The notes below the pieces were generated by a model that did not search any database, was not told where the DNA came from, and was given only the letters and a program-made list of their open reading frames with translations. DNA of 64,000 bases from Dehalococcoidia bacterium (lineage in GTDB: Bacteria; Chloroflexota; Dehalococcoidia; Dehalococcoidales; Fen-1064): NCBI GenBank assembly GCA_011170375.1, contig DUEV01000004.1, positions 62,001 through 126,000 on the forward strand, given 5' to 3'. Below, piece after piece: positions 1-8,803 of the stretch (positions are counted from its first letter, which is position 1; each line of letters starts with the position of its first letter). A program made the translations under genes and the position numbers.

Positions 1-377
1 GTGCCCCCTTCAAATTCGTCCCACAATTCTCGAATTTCCTGAGCCTGCCCGGCAGGTAGCAGCCCAAAGATACGCCCAGCCGCCCGGTCTTCCCGCTCAG
101 CCTTGTCTATAGCGCCGATTCTATCGTAAATACCAGTATCCCCGGCATCTATCTCAACAATATCGTGGACGAGCAGCATTTTAATAACCCGGAGCAGCTC
201 AATCTCTTCCTGACAGTGCTCAGCCAGGAGCAGTGCCGTGGTTGCCACATGCCAGCTATGCTCGGCTGAGTTTTCCCGTCGACTGGCATCTGCGATGTAT
301 GCCCTTCGAAAAACAGTTTTCAGCCTGTCAATCTCCATTAAGAACTCAATCTGTTTTGATAGACGCTCTTCAGACAT
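1..377 (-). CDS. HD-domain phosphohydrolase (HDDC2/YfbR-like), partial
   Basis: Read on the minus strand from ATG at 377 with a GAGGGG ribosome site just upstream. The gene runs off the left window edge after about 125 codons. Visible motifs are AEHSWHVA and [13 protein letters not shown], the metal-binding H...HD signature of the HD_3 family, which includes 5'-deoxynucleotidases. The preserved part ends in WDEFEGG, matching the family's C-terminal half, so most of the domain is present. The family hydrolyses nucleoside monophosphates; the substrate here is not shown. It is transcribed away from the pantothenate operon. Confidence 0.8.
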   Translation of the reverse strand, partial: MSEERLSKQIEFLMEIDRLKTVFRRAYIADASRRENSAEHSWHVATTALLLAEHCQEEIELLRVIKMLLVHDIVEIDAGDTGIYDRIGAIDKAEREDRAAGRIFGLLPAGQAQEIRELWDEFEGG

Positions 378-441
378 TACTCTTGCCCCTCTAAAGTACT
401 AATCATCGTAAAATACCCTGATTGCCCTCGTGAATTGCAGC

Positions 442-450
442 ATTATAGCA
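442..450 (-). promoter_or_regulatory. extended -10 promoter of the HD-domain gene
   Basis: On the minus strand TGC-TATAAT forms a good extended -10 element about 65 bases before the HD gene start. No strong -35 hexamer is visible, as is usual for extended -10 promoters. Confidence 0.5.
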
Positions 451-492
451 TAAATAGGCGTCACTACGTAGCCTAAAACAGAGCTGGTGCTA

Positions 493-521
493 TTGACAAA
501 TCCGCCTGCACCTGATAGTAT
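493..521 (+). promoter_or_regulatory. promoter of the pantothenate operon
   Basis: TTGACA at 493-498 and TAGTAT at 516-521 with exactly 17 bases between them. Transcription would start near 528, giving a leader of about 175 bases before the first gene. Confidence 0.75.
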
Positions 522-527
522 TCAAGT

Positions 528-680
528 ACCGGTGAGAACAAGGCCACCAACCGGGCAGGTGGTGAGCCGCCGGGGTGTTTAACAACAGATGGTCGCTTGG
601 ATCGGATACGACCGAGACGGCAAAAATAAGAAACGTTTTGATGCCCTCTCTGGTAGTACCTGAGAGGGTATTTTTATTCC
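528..680 (+). ncRNA. structured leader RNA with antiterminator/terminator choice upstream of pan genes
   Basis: Three elements are visible. A 5' stem-loop (529-573) pairs CCGG 529-532 with 570-573 and GGC-CACC 542-548 with GGTG 558-561 and GCC 566-568. A hairpin pairs GGTCG 591-595 with CGACC 609-613. Two mutually exclusive stems follow: GAGACGGCA 614-622 with TGCCCTCTC 642-650, or CCCTCTC 644-650 with GAGAGGG 662-668 followed by a T-rich run. This is the layout of a transcription attenuator. Bacterial 'pan' motif RNAs are known upstream of pantothenate genes, including in Chloroflexota. I cannot confirm a match to that consensus from memory. No T-box sequence is present. Confidence 0.55.
644..676 (+). 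terminator. intrinsic terminator inside the pan leader
   Basis: CCCTCTC 644-650 pairs with GAGAGGG 662-668, with a nested GGT/ACC stem in the loop, followed by TATTTTTATT. It lies 26 bases before the first coding sequence, so it must be conditional for the operon to be expressed. Confidence 0.7.
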
Positions 681-702
681 GGGCTTTGGAGTGAGGTGCG
701 AA

Positions 703-1593
703 ATGCCAAAGCTGGGATTTATCGGAGCTGGAACAGTAGGAACGGCACTGGCAATCAGGCTGAGTGAACGTGGCCAATCAGTGGTCGCAGTCTCCAGTCG
801 AAGCCAGACATCAGCCGAGAAGCTGGCGCAGGCTATTGACGGCTGTCGTGCCCTTGACAGTAGCCAGGCAGTGGCTGATGTCGCCGAGCTGGTCTTCATC
901 ACCACCCCAGATGACGCTATCGCCACCGTAGTATCCACCGTAAACTGGCACTCCGGCCAGAGCGTCGTTCACTGCAGCGGCGCTGATTCGGTTGATACCC
1001 TTGAGCCAGCCAGAAAGCAGGGTGCCAGCGTTGGCGCCATTCACCCTCTTCAGACCTTTGCCAGCGTTGAGCAGGCAATCAACAATATCTCCGGCTCGAC
1101 CTTTGCGCTTGAAGCCCAGGAACCTCTGCTGAGTACCCTAAAAGAAATAGCCACCACCCTTGATGGAACCTGGATAGAACTGACAGCCGATGACAAGGTG
1201 CTCTACCACGCCGCCGCCGTTATCGCCTGTAACTACCTCGTTACTCTGGTCAAACTGGCCACCGACCTGTGGCAGACCTTCGACGTCCCACCAGAGCGAG
1301 CTACTCAAGCATTACTCCCGTTGCTGCGTGGGACGATTGCCAATATCGAAAGAGTGGGCATACCAAAATGCCTCACCGGCCCGATTGCCCGAGGTGACAC
1401 CGGCACCATCAGGAAACACATTGATGCCATGAAGAAAGCAGCCCCAGACCTGCTCCCCACCTATCTTGACCTGGGCCGACAGACTATTCCGATTGCTCTG
1501 GCCAAGGGGAGAATTGACCAGCACCAGGCGGAGGAACTGCAAAAGTTACTTACGAATTCTACAGAAAAGGTTAAAATAACGGAACGAACATGA
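703..1593 (+). CDS. Rossmann/DUF2520 oxidoreductase, possible ketopantoate reductase
   Basis: 296 residues from ATG 703; a GTG at 691 in the same frame is rejected because GAGGTG at 693-698 is the ribosome site. The N-terminus shows a dinucleotide-binding fold ([14 protein letters not shown]). The C-terminal half is the helical DUF2520 domain. It is the first gene of an operon with panD, panB and panC, and the operon lacks panE, the usual ketopantoate reductase. An NAD(P)H-dependent reduction of ketopantoate to pantoate is therefore the natural inference; alternative reductases such as PanG are known from other bacteria. The sequence alone does not prove the substrate. Confidence 0.8.
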   Translation: MPKLGFIGAGTVGTALAIRLSERGQSVVAVSSRSQTSAEKLAQAIDGCRALDSSQAVADVAELVFITTPDDAIATVVSTVNWHSGQSVVHCSGADSVDTLEPARKQGASVGAIHPLQTFASVEQAINNISGSTFALEAQEPLLSTLKEIATTLDGTWIELTADDKVLYHAAAVIACNYLVTLVKLATDLWQTFDVPPERATQALLPLLRGTIANIERVGIPKCLTGPIARGDTGTIRKHIDAMKKAAPDLLPTYLDLGRQTIPIALAKGRIDQHQAEELQKLLTNSTEKVKITERT

Positions 1594-1609
1594 CACGAGG
1601 GGAGATACG

Positions 1610-1981
1610 ATGAGAATTATGCTGAAGAGTAAAATCCACCGGGCCCATGTCACTGACTGTAACATCGACTACGAGGGTAGCATAACCATCGACCGAAAGC
1701 TCATGGAGGAAGCCGACATCCTGCCCTACGAACAGGTGCAGGTGCTCGACATCAACAACGGCTCCCGCTTCACCACTTATGCTATCGAGGGGGGCCCGGG
1801 TGAGATTTGCATCAACGGTGCCGCTGCCAGGTTGGTCTCCGTCGGAGACTTAGTCATTATTCTCTCCTACTGCCATCTAAGAGACGACGAAGCCCGCCGT
1901 TTCAAACCGACACTGGTCCACGTCGACGCTAATAACATCAGCACCTCGGTACGACGAACCATCGAAACCGCTCCAGTCTAA
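1610..1981 (+). CDS. panD: aspartate 1-decarboxylase
   Basis: 123 residues, the usual size for the family. PanD converts L-aspartate to beta-alanine, one of the two halves of pantothenate. The self-processing Gly-Ser site is visible in YEGSITID (about residues 22-29), where cleavage generates the pyruvoyl cofactor. The conserved NGAAARLV segment is also present. It starts 16 bases after the DUF2520 gene with GGGGAG as ribosome site and is followed by panB after 11 bases, so it belongs to the same transcript. Confidence 0.95.
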   Translation: MRIMLKSKIHRAHVTDCNIDYEGSITIDRKLMEEADILPYEQVQVLDINNGSRFTTYAIEGGPGEICINGAAARLVSVGDLVIILSYCHLRDDEARRFKPTLVHVDANNISTSVRRTIETAPV

Positions 1982-1992
1982 GGAGGGGGACA

Positions 1993-2841
1993 ATGCGTAC
2001 CACTATCAACCAGATAAAAGAGATGAAACAAAACGGTGAGAAAATCGTCATGCTCACCTCCTACGATTACTCAACCGCCAAGCTCGTCGATGAGATAGGC
2101 ATACCACTGATTCTCGTCGGTGACAGCCTCGGGATGGTCGTCCTGGGATATGAGTCGACCATTCCAGTAACGATGGAAGTAATGCTGCACCACACCAAGG
2201 CAGTGGTCAGAGGCACCGAGCACGCGCTAATTATCGGTGATATGCCCTTTATGACCTACCACGTCAGCGTTGAGGACGCCATACGCAACGCAGGTCGTTT
2301 TATCCAGGAGGGCGGCGCTCAGGCCGTCAAACTGGAAGGCGGCATTACCGTTGCTGAAAAAGTAAGGAAAATCGTTGATTGTGGTATCCCCGTAATGGGG
2401 CACATCGGTCTGACTCCCCAGTCGGCCAACCAATTGGGTGGCCTCAAGGTACAGGCTAAGTCCATTGATGCGGCCAAGCATCTGGTAGAGGATGCTAAAG
2501 CACTTGAGCAGGCCGGAACCTTCGCCATCGTACTGGAAGCTGTCCCCGCTCGACTTGCTGCCATCGTAACCGAGACGGTGGGTGTTCCCACTATCGGCAT
2601 CGGCGCTGGTCCAGACTGCGACGGCCAGGTCCAGATCGTAAACGATATCCTGGGACTTTACACCGAGTTCGTGCCCAAACACGCCAAACAATACGCCAAC
2701 TTGACCGACACCATGCGAAGCGCCCTCACGAAATACTTCAACGAAGTAAAGGACGGTATCTTCCCCACCAGTGAGCACAGCTTCCTCATCAGCAAAGACG
2801 TACTGGCTCAGCTAAAGGCAGAGTACGCAGCCAAGAAGTAA
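1993..2841 (+). CDS. panB: 3-methyl-2-oxobutanoate hydroxymethyltransferase
   Basis: 282 residues, full length for PanB. The enzyme transfers a hydroxymethyl group from methylene-tetrahydrofolate to 2-oxoisovalerate, giving ketopantoate. Recognisable blocks are MLTSYDYSTAKLVDE near the N-terminus, LVGDSLGMVVLGY (metal-binding Asp), VKLEGG, MGHIGLTPQS and IGIGAGPDCDGQVQI. AGGAGGGG precedes ATG 1993. It lies between panD and panC, with only 6 bases to panC. Confidence 0.96.
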   Translation: MRTTINQIKEMKQNGEKIVMLTSYDYSTAKLVDEIGIPLILVGDSLGMVVLGYESTIPVTMEVMLHHTKAVVRGTEHALIIGDMPFMTYHVSVEDAIRNAGRFIQEGGAQAVKLEGGITVAEKVRKIVDCGIPVMGHIGLTPQSANQLGGLKVQAKSIDAAKHLVEDAKALEQAGTFAIVLEAVPARLAAIVTETVGVPTIGIGAGPDCDGQVQIVNDILGLYTEFVPKHAKQYANLTDTMRSALTKYFNEVKDGIFPTSEHSFLISKDVLAQLKAEYAAKK

Positions 2842-2847
2842 ATAGCA

Positions 2848-3681
2848 ATGCAGATTGTTGAAACAATCACCGAAATGAAACGGCTGCGGCTTCAATTGCC
2901 GGAGCCATTGGGTTTTGTTCCGACGATGGGATACCTCCATGAAGGCCACATTTCGCTGGTAAGGCGCGCCAGAGAAGAGAACGCCTCGGTAGCAGCCAGT
3001 ATATTCGTCAACCCCACCCAGTTCGGGCCGACCGAGGACTTCGAGGACTACCCCCGTGATACCAAGCGTGACCTCGCTATGCTTGAGGAGGCCGGTACGG
3101 ATGTCGTCTTCACACCGTCCGTCGCCGAGATGTACCCGGAACGCTTCAGTAGCTGGGTGGAAGTAGGCAAACTCACGGAGCGACTTGAGGGTGCTGCCCG
3201 ACCAATCCACTTTCGCGGAGTGACCACCATCTGCACCAAGCTGTTCAACATCGTCGAGCCGACACGGGCCTATTTCGGGCAGAAAGATGCCCAGCAGGCA
3301 CTGGTACTCAAGAAGATGGTGGCCGACCTCAACATGAACCTTGAAATTGTTGTCTGCCCCATCATCCGCGAGCCTGACGGCCTTTCCATGAGCAGTCGCC
3401 ATGTCTACCTGAATCAAGAGCAGCGTTGGGCGGCCGTGTCTCTCTACCAAGCAATAAAACTCGCCGAGGAACTGTGGGCACAGGGTGAAAGGGACGCCGA
3501 GCGCCTGCGGCAGGTAGTAATCGAACATATCCAGCAGCAACCACTGGCCGAAATAGAATACGTCAGCATTGCCGACACGGAGATCTTAGAAGAACTTGAA
3601 ACAATTACTTCCTCTGCCCTGCTGTCACTGGTGGTAAGGTTCGGCAAGACGAGGCTGCTCGATAACACGATACTTAAATGA
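2848..3681 (+). CDS. panC: pantoate--beta-alanine ligase
   Basis: 277 residues. PanC joins pantoate and beta-alanine using ATP through a pantoyl-adenylate. Nucleotidyltransferase motifs are visible: VPTMGYLHEGHISLV (HxGH-type site), FVNPTQFGPTEDF, YFGQKDAQQ and the KMSKS-like LSMSSRHVYL. It is the last gene of the pan operon and starts 6 bases after panB without a clear ribosome site of its own, which suggests translational coupling. The operon supplies every pantothenate step after 2-oxoisovalerate if the DUF2520 protein is the reductase. Confidence 0.96.
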   Translation: MQIVETITEMKRLRLQLPEPLGFVPTMGYLHEGHISLVRRAREENASVAASIFVNPTQFGPTEDFEDYPRDTKRDLAMLEEAGTDVVFTPSVAEMYPERFSSWVEVGKLTERLEGAARPIHFRGVTTICTKLFNIVEPTRAYFGQKDAQQALVLKKMVADLNMNLEIVVCPIIREPDGLSMSSRHVYLNQEQRWAAVSLYQAIKLAEELWAQGERDAERLRQVVIEHIQQQPLAEIEYVSIADTEILEELETITSSALLSLVVRFGKTRLLDNTILK

Positions 3682-3710
3682 GATAACCTGATACAGCCAC
3701 ACCAACGGGA

Positions 3711-4631
3711 TTATGCACCCCCGATAAACTCCCCCACCAGCCTCTTTGCCTCTGCCTTAATGTCGTTCCTTATGTCAAGCCAATGTATCCGCTCGTCTTT
3801 CAGACCGAACCAGTTATACTGCTGGCGCACCAAACGGTGGGTCTTTACCTTTATCTGCTCTATCGCCTGTGCCAGGTCAAGCTCCCCGAACAGGTACATG
3901 CCAACCTGCTTGTAGCCGATGCCGGACATCGCCGGGAGGTCAAGTTTGTAACCCAGCCCCACTAACCGTCTGACCTCATCGACAAGACCACGGTCAATCA
4001 TCTCATCCACCCTGGCATCCGTGCGCCGATATAGCTCTGCCCGGTCTGCAGTAAGGCCTATGATAAGGGAGTTATATGAAGTTGTCCTCTTTCCCCGAAG
4101 TTCAGGAACAGGGACTCTCACATGACGGTTTATCTCAAGCGCCCTGATAACGCGGCGTATGTTACGTGGGTCAATCCCCCGCGCCGCCACTGGGTCAACC
4201 CTGACCAGTTCCTGATAAAGCCGGGCGATACCAAACTGAGCAGCCTGCTTCTCCATGTGGTTCCTGAACTCGACGTCAGGCGGGACCCTGGGTATCTGCC
4301 AACCCTCCAGCACCGCCCACACGTACAGGCCGCTACCACCTACCAGTAACGGCAAGCGACCACGCTGCTGGATGCTCTCAATAGCTTTACAGGCAAGCTG
4401 CTGATACCTACCCAGGCTAAAATCCTCGCTAGGACTGACTACATCAATCAAATGGTGGGGAACCACCGACGGCTCTTCGGAGGCGTGTTTAGCGGTACCA
4501 ATGTCCAAGTAACGGTACACCTGACGGCTGTCGGCACTGACAATCTCGGCGTTGAAGTCCTGAGCAAGATGAAAGGCCAGGCGACTCTTGCCTGTTCCGG
4601 TAGGCCCGATTATGGCAACCAAACGGTTCAT
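3711..4631 (-). CDS. miaA: tRNA dimethylallyltransferase
   Basis: 306 residues, typical MiaA. It prenylates A37 in tRNAs that read codons starting with U. The P-loop IIGPTGTGKSRLAFHLA, the SADSRQVYRYLDIGTAKH block and YPLLVGGSGLY-like LPLLVGGSGLYVWAVL are visible, and the C-terminal KTHRLVRQQYNWF matches the family. It converges on panC with a 29-base gap and stands 55 bases downstream of tpiA, so it may be the last gene of the pgk-tpiA transcript. Confidence 0.95.
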   Translation of the reverse strand: MNRLVAIIGPTGTGKSRLAFHLAQDFNAEIVSADSRQVYRYLDIGTAKHASEEPSVVPHHLIDVVSPSEDFSLGRYQQLACKAIESIQQRGRLPLLVGGSGLYVWAVLEGWQIPRVPPDVEFRNHMEKQAAQFGIARLYQELVRVDPVAARGIDPRNIRRVIRALEINRHVRVPVPELRGKRTTSYNSLIIGLTADRAELYRRTDARVDEMIDRGLVDEVRRLVGLGYKLDLPAMSGIGYKQVGMYLFGELDLAQAIEQIKVKTHRLVRQQYNWFGLKDERIHWLDIRNDIKAEAKRLVGEFIGGA

Positions 4632-4686
4632 CTTTTTGCCACAACCAGAGGTACTCCAGCAGAATGCGGTAGCCTCGCCCAGGGGG

Positions 4687-5481
4687 CTACCATGGAATCA
4701 AGTCCTTGGTCGGCGGGTTATTCGGGAAATAGATATATTCTGCCTGCTCGACCATACTGATAAACTGGTCAGCCTTGAGACTGGCCCCACCGACAAGAGC
4801 ACCGTCTATCTCCGACTGCTCCAGAAACTCGGCGATATTTTCGGCAGTAACACTACCACCATAAAGAATACGAATACTGTCAGCTGTCTCCTGATTAGAT
4901 AGTTCAGTAAGGATACGCCGGATAAGGGCAGCGGTCTCGTTTACCGGCTTACCGTGGGCCGCCTTACCGGTGCCAATCGCCCAGATTGGTTCATAAGCAA
5001 CAACCAGGTCAGCAAAAACATCAATCCCCGCCAGGGATGACCGCAATTGCTCGGTCACCACCTCCGCCGTCCGGCCTGCCTCGTTATCTTCAAGCTTCTC
5101 CCCGATGCAGAGAATGGGCTTTAGTCCGGCCCTCAGGGCTGCACCTATCTTCTTGTTAACAATCTCCCCCGTCTCGCCGAAATACTGACGGCGCTCAGAA
5201 TGCCCGATAATGATAACCTCGCACAGGTCGGCGACCATCAACGGTGACACCTCTCCGGTATAAGCACCCTTATCTTCAAAGTGGAGATTCTGCGCCCCAA
5301 GCTTGATTGAAGTACCTTTGAGCGCCTCCTTCACCGCTGCCAGAGAAACAAATGGCGGGCAGACCACGACTTCAACACTAAAGGCACTGCTGATTCCCTT
5401 ACGGAGCTGGCCCACCAGTTCGATGGCTTCAGTCACCGTGGTATTCATCTTCCAGTTGCCGGCAATTATCGGAAAGCGCAT
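4687..5481 (-). CDS. tpiA: triosephosphate isomerase
   Basis: 264 residues. It interconverts dihydroxyacetone phosphate and glyceraldehyde 3-phosphate. Catalytic residues are visible in their usual contexts: Lys in AGNWKMN, His in IIGHSERRQYF and Glu in VAYEPIWAIGTG. The phosphate-binding YGGSV is present too. The last dozen residues (after YIYFP) extend slightly beyond the usual end. A GGAGGTAG ribosome site precedes ATG 5481. pgk lies 37 bases upstream on the same strand, so the two glycolytic genes form an operon. Confidence 0.96.
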   Translation of the reverse strand: MRFPIIAGNWKMNTTVTEAIELVGQLRKGISSAFSVEVVVCPPFVSLAAVKEALKGTSIKLGAQNLHFEDKGAYTGEVSPLMVADLCEVIIIGHSERRQYFGETGEIVNKKIGAALRAGLKPILCIGEKLEDNEAGRTAEVVTEQLRSSLAGIDVFADLVVAYEPIWAIGTGKAAHGKPVNETAALIRRILTELSNQETADSIRILYGGSVTAENIAEFLEQSEIDGALVGGASLKADQFISMVEQAEYIYFPNNPPTKDLIPW

Positions 5482-5518
5482 TCTACTACCTCCGCAAAGG
5501 GACTACGTGCCCGACGCA

Positions 5519-6724
5519 TCAGCTCCCTGCAGGACTTTCTTTGTCAAGCAGAGCATCAACGCCGGGTAAGCTCTTGCCACCGAGGAACCGCAGCGAGGCC
5601 CCGCCACCGGTAGACACGAAGGTCATCTTATCAGTCAGTCCCATGTCTGCTACTACCTCAGCGGTAGACCCTCCACCGATAACGGTCGTTGCCTGGCTCC
5701 CCGCCAGCAATTTAGCCAGATCAATTGTTCCTTCGGCAAATATGGGTATCTCATAGACACCCATCGGTCCATTCCAGAATATCGTCTTACAGCCTCGCAG
5801 CTCCTCGCTGAAGCTCTTAACGGTCTGCGAGCCAATATCGGCAACCCTCATATCGGTGGGTATCTTATCAACAGGCACAACCTTGAATGTGGCCTCAGCG
5901 CTAATCTCGTTAGCAACCAACACATCATCAGGGAGTAGCAACCGTATCCCGCTTCCTGTTGCTTTTTCCATGAGGTCAGTGGCAGTCTCAAGCATCTCTC
6001 CTTCAATTAAGGATAGACCAACCTCAAGATTTCTCGCCTTCAAAAAGGTGGCCGCCATGCCACCACCAACCAGGATACAGTCCACCTTCCCCATGATGTT
6101 CTCCACCATGGCTACCTTGTCACTGATTTTAGCCCCGCCAAGCAGAGCGGCAAAGGGGTGACTCGGTTTATCAAGAATGTCTCCCAGCATCGTCAGTTCT
6201 TTTTCCAGCAGCAGACCGGCCACAGCCGGGAGGTGCTTGGCAACACCGACTATCGAGGCATGGCTTCGGTGGGCAGTCCCAAAGGCATCATCAACGAAGA
6301 TGTCGGCCAGCTTAGCAAGTCCTTGTGCAAAAATTGGGTCGTTCTCCTCCTCGGCAGTGTGAAAACGCAGGTTCTCCAGCATGACGACATCACCGTTCTT
6401 AAGGGAAGCTACGGATTCCTCTACCTCAGCACCAATACAGTCCCTGGCAGCCTTTACCGGTCTGCCCAATATCTGCGACAGTCGTTGAGCTACGGCTGTC
6501 ATCCGCAGTTTTTCGTCTACCTTCCCGTCGGGTCGTCCCAGGTGGGAGGCCAGAATAACTCTGGCCCCCTTCTCAATAAGATATCTGATTGTTGGCAGCG
6601 CCGCCTGGATTCGGCCATCATCAGTTATTACCCCGGTTCTTTCGTCAAGGGGGACATTAAAATCAACACGAACCAGGACTCGCTGACCACTGACATCTAC
6701 ATCCCTGACTGTTAGCTTATTCAT
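5519..6724 (-). CDS. pgk: phosphoglycerate kinase
   Basis: About 401 residues from ATG 6724; the GTG one codon earlier is less well placed relative to AGGGG. It transfers phosphate between 1,3-bisphosphoglycerate and ADP. Both lobes are present: VRVDFNVPLDE and LASHLGRPDG in the substrate domain, LLGGAKISDKVAMVENI at the nucleotide side, and the terminal GGGSTAEVVADMGL and STGGGASLRFLGG. It is the first gene of pgk-tpiA, possibly with miaA following. Confidence 0.96.
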   Translation of the reverse strand: MNKLTVRDVDVSGQRVLVRVDFNVPLDERTGVITDDGRIQAALPTIRYLIEKGARVILASHLGRPDGKVDEKLRMTAVAQRLSQILGRPVKAARDCIGAEVEESVASLKNGDVVMLENLRFHTAEEENDPIFAQGLAKLADIFVDDAFGTAHRSHASIVGVAKHLPAVAGLLLEKELTMLGDILDKPSHPFAALLGGAKISDKVAMVENIMGKVDCILVGGGMAATFLKARNLEVGLSLIEGEMLETATDLMEKATGSGIRLLLPDDVLVANEISAEATFKVVPVDKIPTDMRVADIGSQTVKSFSEELRGCKTIFWNGPMGVYEIPIFAEGTIDLAKLLAGSQATTVIGGGSTAEVVADMGLTDKMTFVSTGGGASLRFLGGKSLPGVDALLDKESPAGS

Positions 6725-6785
6725 CACATGCCCCTGTGTAAACTAACTTCGTGAGCCTGACTGTAACCTGTGGAGTCCCAGGCAC

Positions 6786-8687
6786 TCATCCTGATAGTTC
6801 TGAGTACTCGGTCGTAGTTTTCGCTCGGTCAAGGGTAGGGAACGAAGTAAGTACATGACGGGCTATTCCCTCGGCATCCAGACCGTATCTCGAGCGGAGG
6901 GCTACCTGAGGGCCATGCTCGATGAATTCATCCGGAAGGCCGATGCTCTTTACCTGAATACCACCCCCGTCAGACTTATGGAGAAGGTCAGCCACGCTAC
7001 AGCCGAAGCCACCGTTAAGGGTATTCTCCTCAACAGTGACCACCCGTCTGGTACGCCCGGCGACCTCCAGAATAAGCTCGCGGTCCAAGGGCTTAGCAAA
7101 ACGAGCATTGACCACGGCAACCTCAATACCACCCGCAGCCAATTCCCGGGCTGCATCTAGAGCCGGGGCCACCATAGAACCGAGGGCTACTATGGCAACG
7201 TCTGCTCCATCTCTAAGCAGTTCGCCCCTGCCTATGGGGATTGAGTGGAATTCGGTATCCAGTTTCACCCCGAGCCCGGCACTACGAGGATAACGTACTG
7301 CCATCGGGTGTTTAGACTCGGTAGCAGTATAAAGCAGATGCTGCAACTCATCCTCATCCTTGGGAGCAGCCACAATCAGGTTAGGAACCAGTGTTAGATA
7401 AGAGATATCAAAGGCACCCTGGTGGGTCTTGCCATCATCGCCCACAATCCCGCCACGGTCGATGGCAAAGACCACTGGCAAGTCCTGAAGGCAGACATCA
7501 TGGATAATCTGGTCGTAGGCACGCTGCAGGAAGGTTGAGTATATGGCCACCACCGGGACAAAGTCCTCTGTAGCCAGTCCAGCAGCAAAGGTAACGGCAT
7601 GCTGTTCACAGATACCGACATCCAACACTCTCTCTGGAAACTCAGCGGCAACAATACTCAGGCAGTTCCCTTCTGGCATAGCCGGTGTTATTATTACCAG
7701 CCGTGGGTTCTCGCGAGCCAGTTGAAGCATGGTCTGAGCGAATACTTCACTATAAGTTGGGATTGTCCCATTATCAATCCCCTGGGCCGGAATCCCGTGA
7801 AAGTAGACGGCATCCCCCTCGGCCGGCAGGTAGCCCTTACCCTTGGTGGTAACAACGTGCAGCAGGATTGGTTCCGGACGGTAGTCACGTGCCTGGGCTA
7901 GTGCCATCTCAAGCTCATGGACATTATGTCCATCGACCGGCCCCATGTAGGCAAAGCCAAACTCCTCCCAGAAGGTAGTCGGCATGAACATCCCTTTGAC
8001 CCCACTCTCTACCTGTTTACCCGCCGCCCAGACTCTGTTTCCCAGTGGTAGCTTGGTAACAATCCGCTTACCCTTGTCCTTAGCACGACGGTAGCGATCA
8101 TCAAACCGTATTTTCCCAAGCAGTCTGGCCAGAGCACCTACCGTCGGTGAAATCGACATGCCGTTGTCGTTAAGTACCACTATCAGTCGCGACCCGAGGT
8201 GTCCCACCTGGTTCATCCCTTCCAGTGCCATCCCGCCGGTGGCAGCACCATCACCAATGACAGCAACCACGTTATAGTCATCACCAGCCAGGTCACGGGC
8301 AACCACCATACCTAGGGCTGCCGAGATTGAGGTACTGGCATGACCGGCACCGAAGTGGTCATGCTCACTCTCATTGCGGTCGGTAAAACCAGATATTCCA
8401 CCAAACTGCCGAAGGGTAGAAAAACGGTCTCTTCTTCCGGTAAGAAGCTTATGGGTGTAGGCTTGATGCCCTACATCCCAGACAATCTTGTCCTTTGGAC
8501 TTTCAAAGACACGGTGCAGGGCAATGGTCAACTCGACGACACCCAGATTGGAGGCCAGGTGCCCTCCATTAGCGGAAACGACCGATACCAGCTCCTCCCG
8601 GATTTCAGAAGCGAGTTGCTTTAGCTCTGGTTTTGACAGCTCCTTCAGGTCCGCAGGACTATTGATTTGGTCTAAAAGTTTCGCCAT
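6786..8687 (-). CDS. dxs: 1-deoxy-D-xylulose-5-phosphate synthase
   Basis: About 633 residues, the normal Dxs size. It condenses pyruvate and glyceraldehyde 3-phosphate with thiamine diphosphate, the entry step of the MEP isoprenoid pathway. Visible blocks are DVGHQAYTHKLLTGR, GHASTSISAALGM, the ThDP motif GDGAATGGMALEGMNQ with LNDN, and DRGGIVGDDGKTHQG. The start is set at ATG 8687 (MAKLLDQI), because the longer frame to 8732 would run through its own promoter at 8704-8732. The transcript would then have only about ten untranslated bases. GGGAG directly abuts the start. Confidence 0.96.
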   Translation of the reverse strand: MAKLLDQINSPADLKELSKPELKQLASEIREELVSVVSANGGHLASNLGVVELTIALHRVFESPKDKIVWDVGHQAYTHKLLTGRRDRFSTLRQFGGISGFTDRNESEHDHFGAGHASTSISAALGMVVARDLAGDDYNVVAVIGDGAATGGMALEGMNQVGHLGSRLIVVLNDNGMSISPTVGALARLLGKIRFDDRYRRAKDKGKRIVTKLPLGNRVWAAGKQVESGVKGMFMPTTFWEEFGFAYMGPVDGHNVHELEMALAQARDYRPEPILLHVVTTKGKGYLPAEGDAVYFHGIPAQGIDNGTIPTYSEVFAQTMLQLARENPRLVIITPAMPEGNCLSIVAAEFPERVLDVGICEQHAVTFAAGLATEDFVPVVAIYSTFLQRAYDQIIHDVCLQDLPVVFAIDRGGIVGDDGKTHQGAFDISYLTLVPNLIVAAPKDEDELQHLLYTATESKHPMAVRYPRSAGLGVKLDTEFHSIPIGRGELLRDGADVAIVALGSMVAPALDAARELAAGGIEVAVVNARFAKPLDRELILEVAGRTRRVVTVEENTLNGGFGCSVADLLHKSDGGGIQVKSIGLPDEFIEHGPQVALRSRYGLDAEGIARHVLTSFPTLDRAKTTTEYSELSG

Positions 8688-8703
8688 CTCCCAACCTGAT
8701 TCC

Positions 8704-8732
8704 ATACTATCAATGTCCTGAAACTGTGTCAA
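8704..8732 (-). promoter_or_regulatory. dxs promoter
   Basis: On the minus strand TTGACA (8727-8732) and TAGTAT (8704-8709) are spaced by 17 bases. This near-consensus promoter fixes the dxs start at 8687 and lies back to back with the plus-strand promoter at 8745-8773. Confidence 0.8.
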
Positions 8733-8744
8733 GGCGTTTCACGC

Positions 8745-8773
8745 TTGACTGCCCAGTACGCATTTGCTACACT
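8745..8773 (+). promoter_or_regulatory. promoter of the small exporter gene
   Basis: TTGACT 8745-8750 and TACACT 8768-8773 with 17 bases between them, 30 bases before the GTG start at 8804. The two divergent -35 elements are only 12 bases apart, so the two polymerases would compete. Confidence 0.65.
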
Positions 8774-8803
8774 CCAGCAAGACTGGGGGTAGTAAGGAGG
8801 AAC

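Noticed and set aside
528-680. T-box riboswitch in the pan leader
   Set aside because: The conserved AGGGTGGNACCGCG sequence is missing, and the downstream genes are not typical T-box targets.
2227-2778. 183-residue minus-strand frame opposite panB
   Set aside because: Antisense shadow of a conserved gene with no domain of its own.
6158-6715. 185-residue plus-strand frame opposite pgk
   Set aside because: It lies wholly antisense to pgk, has no recognisable domain and no ribosome site.
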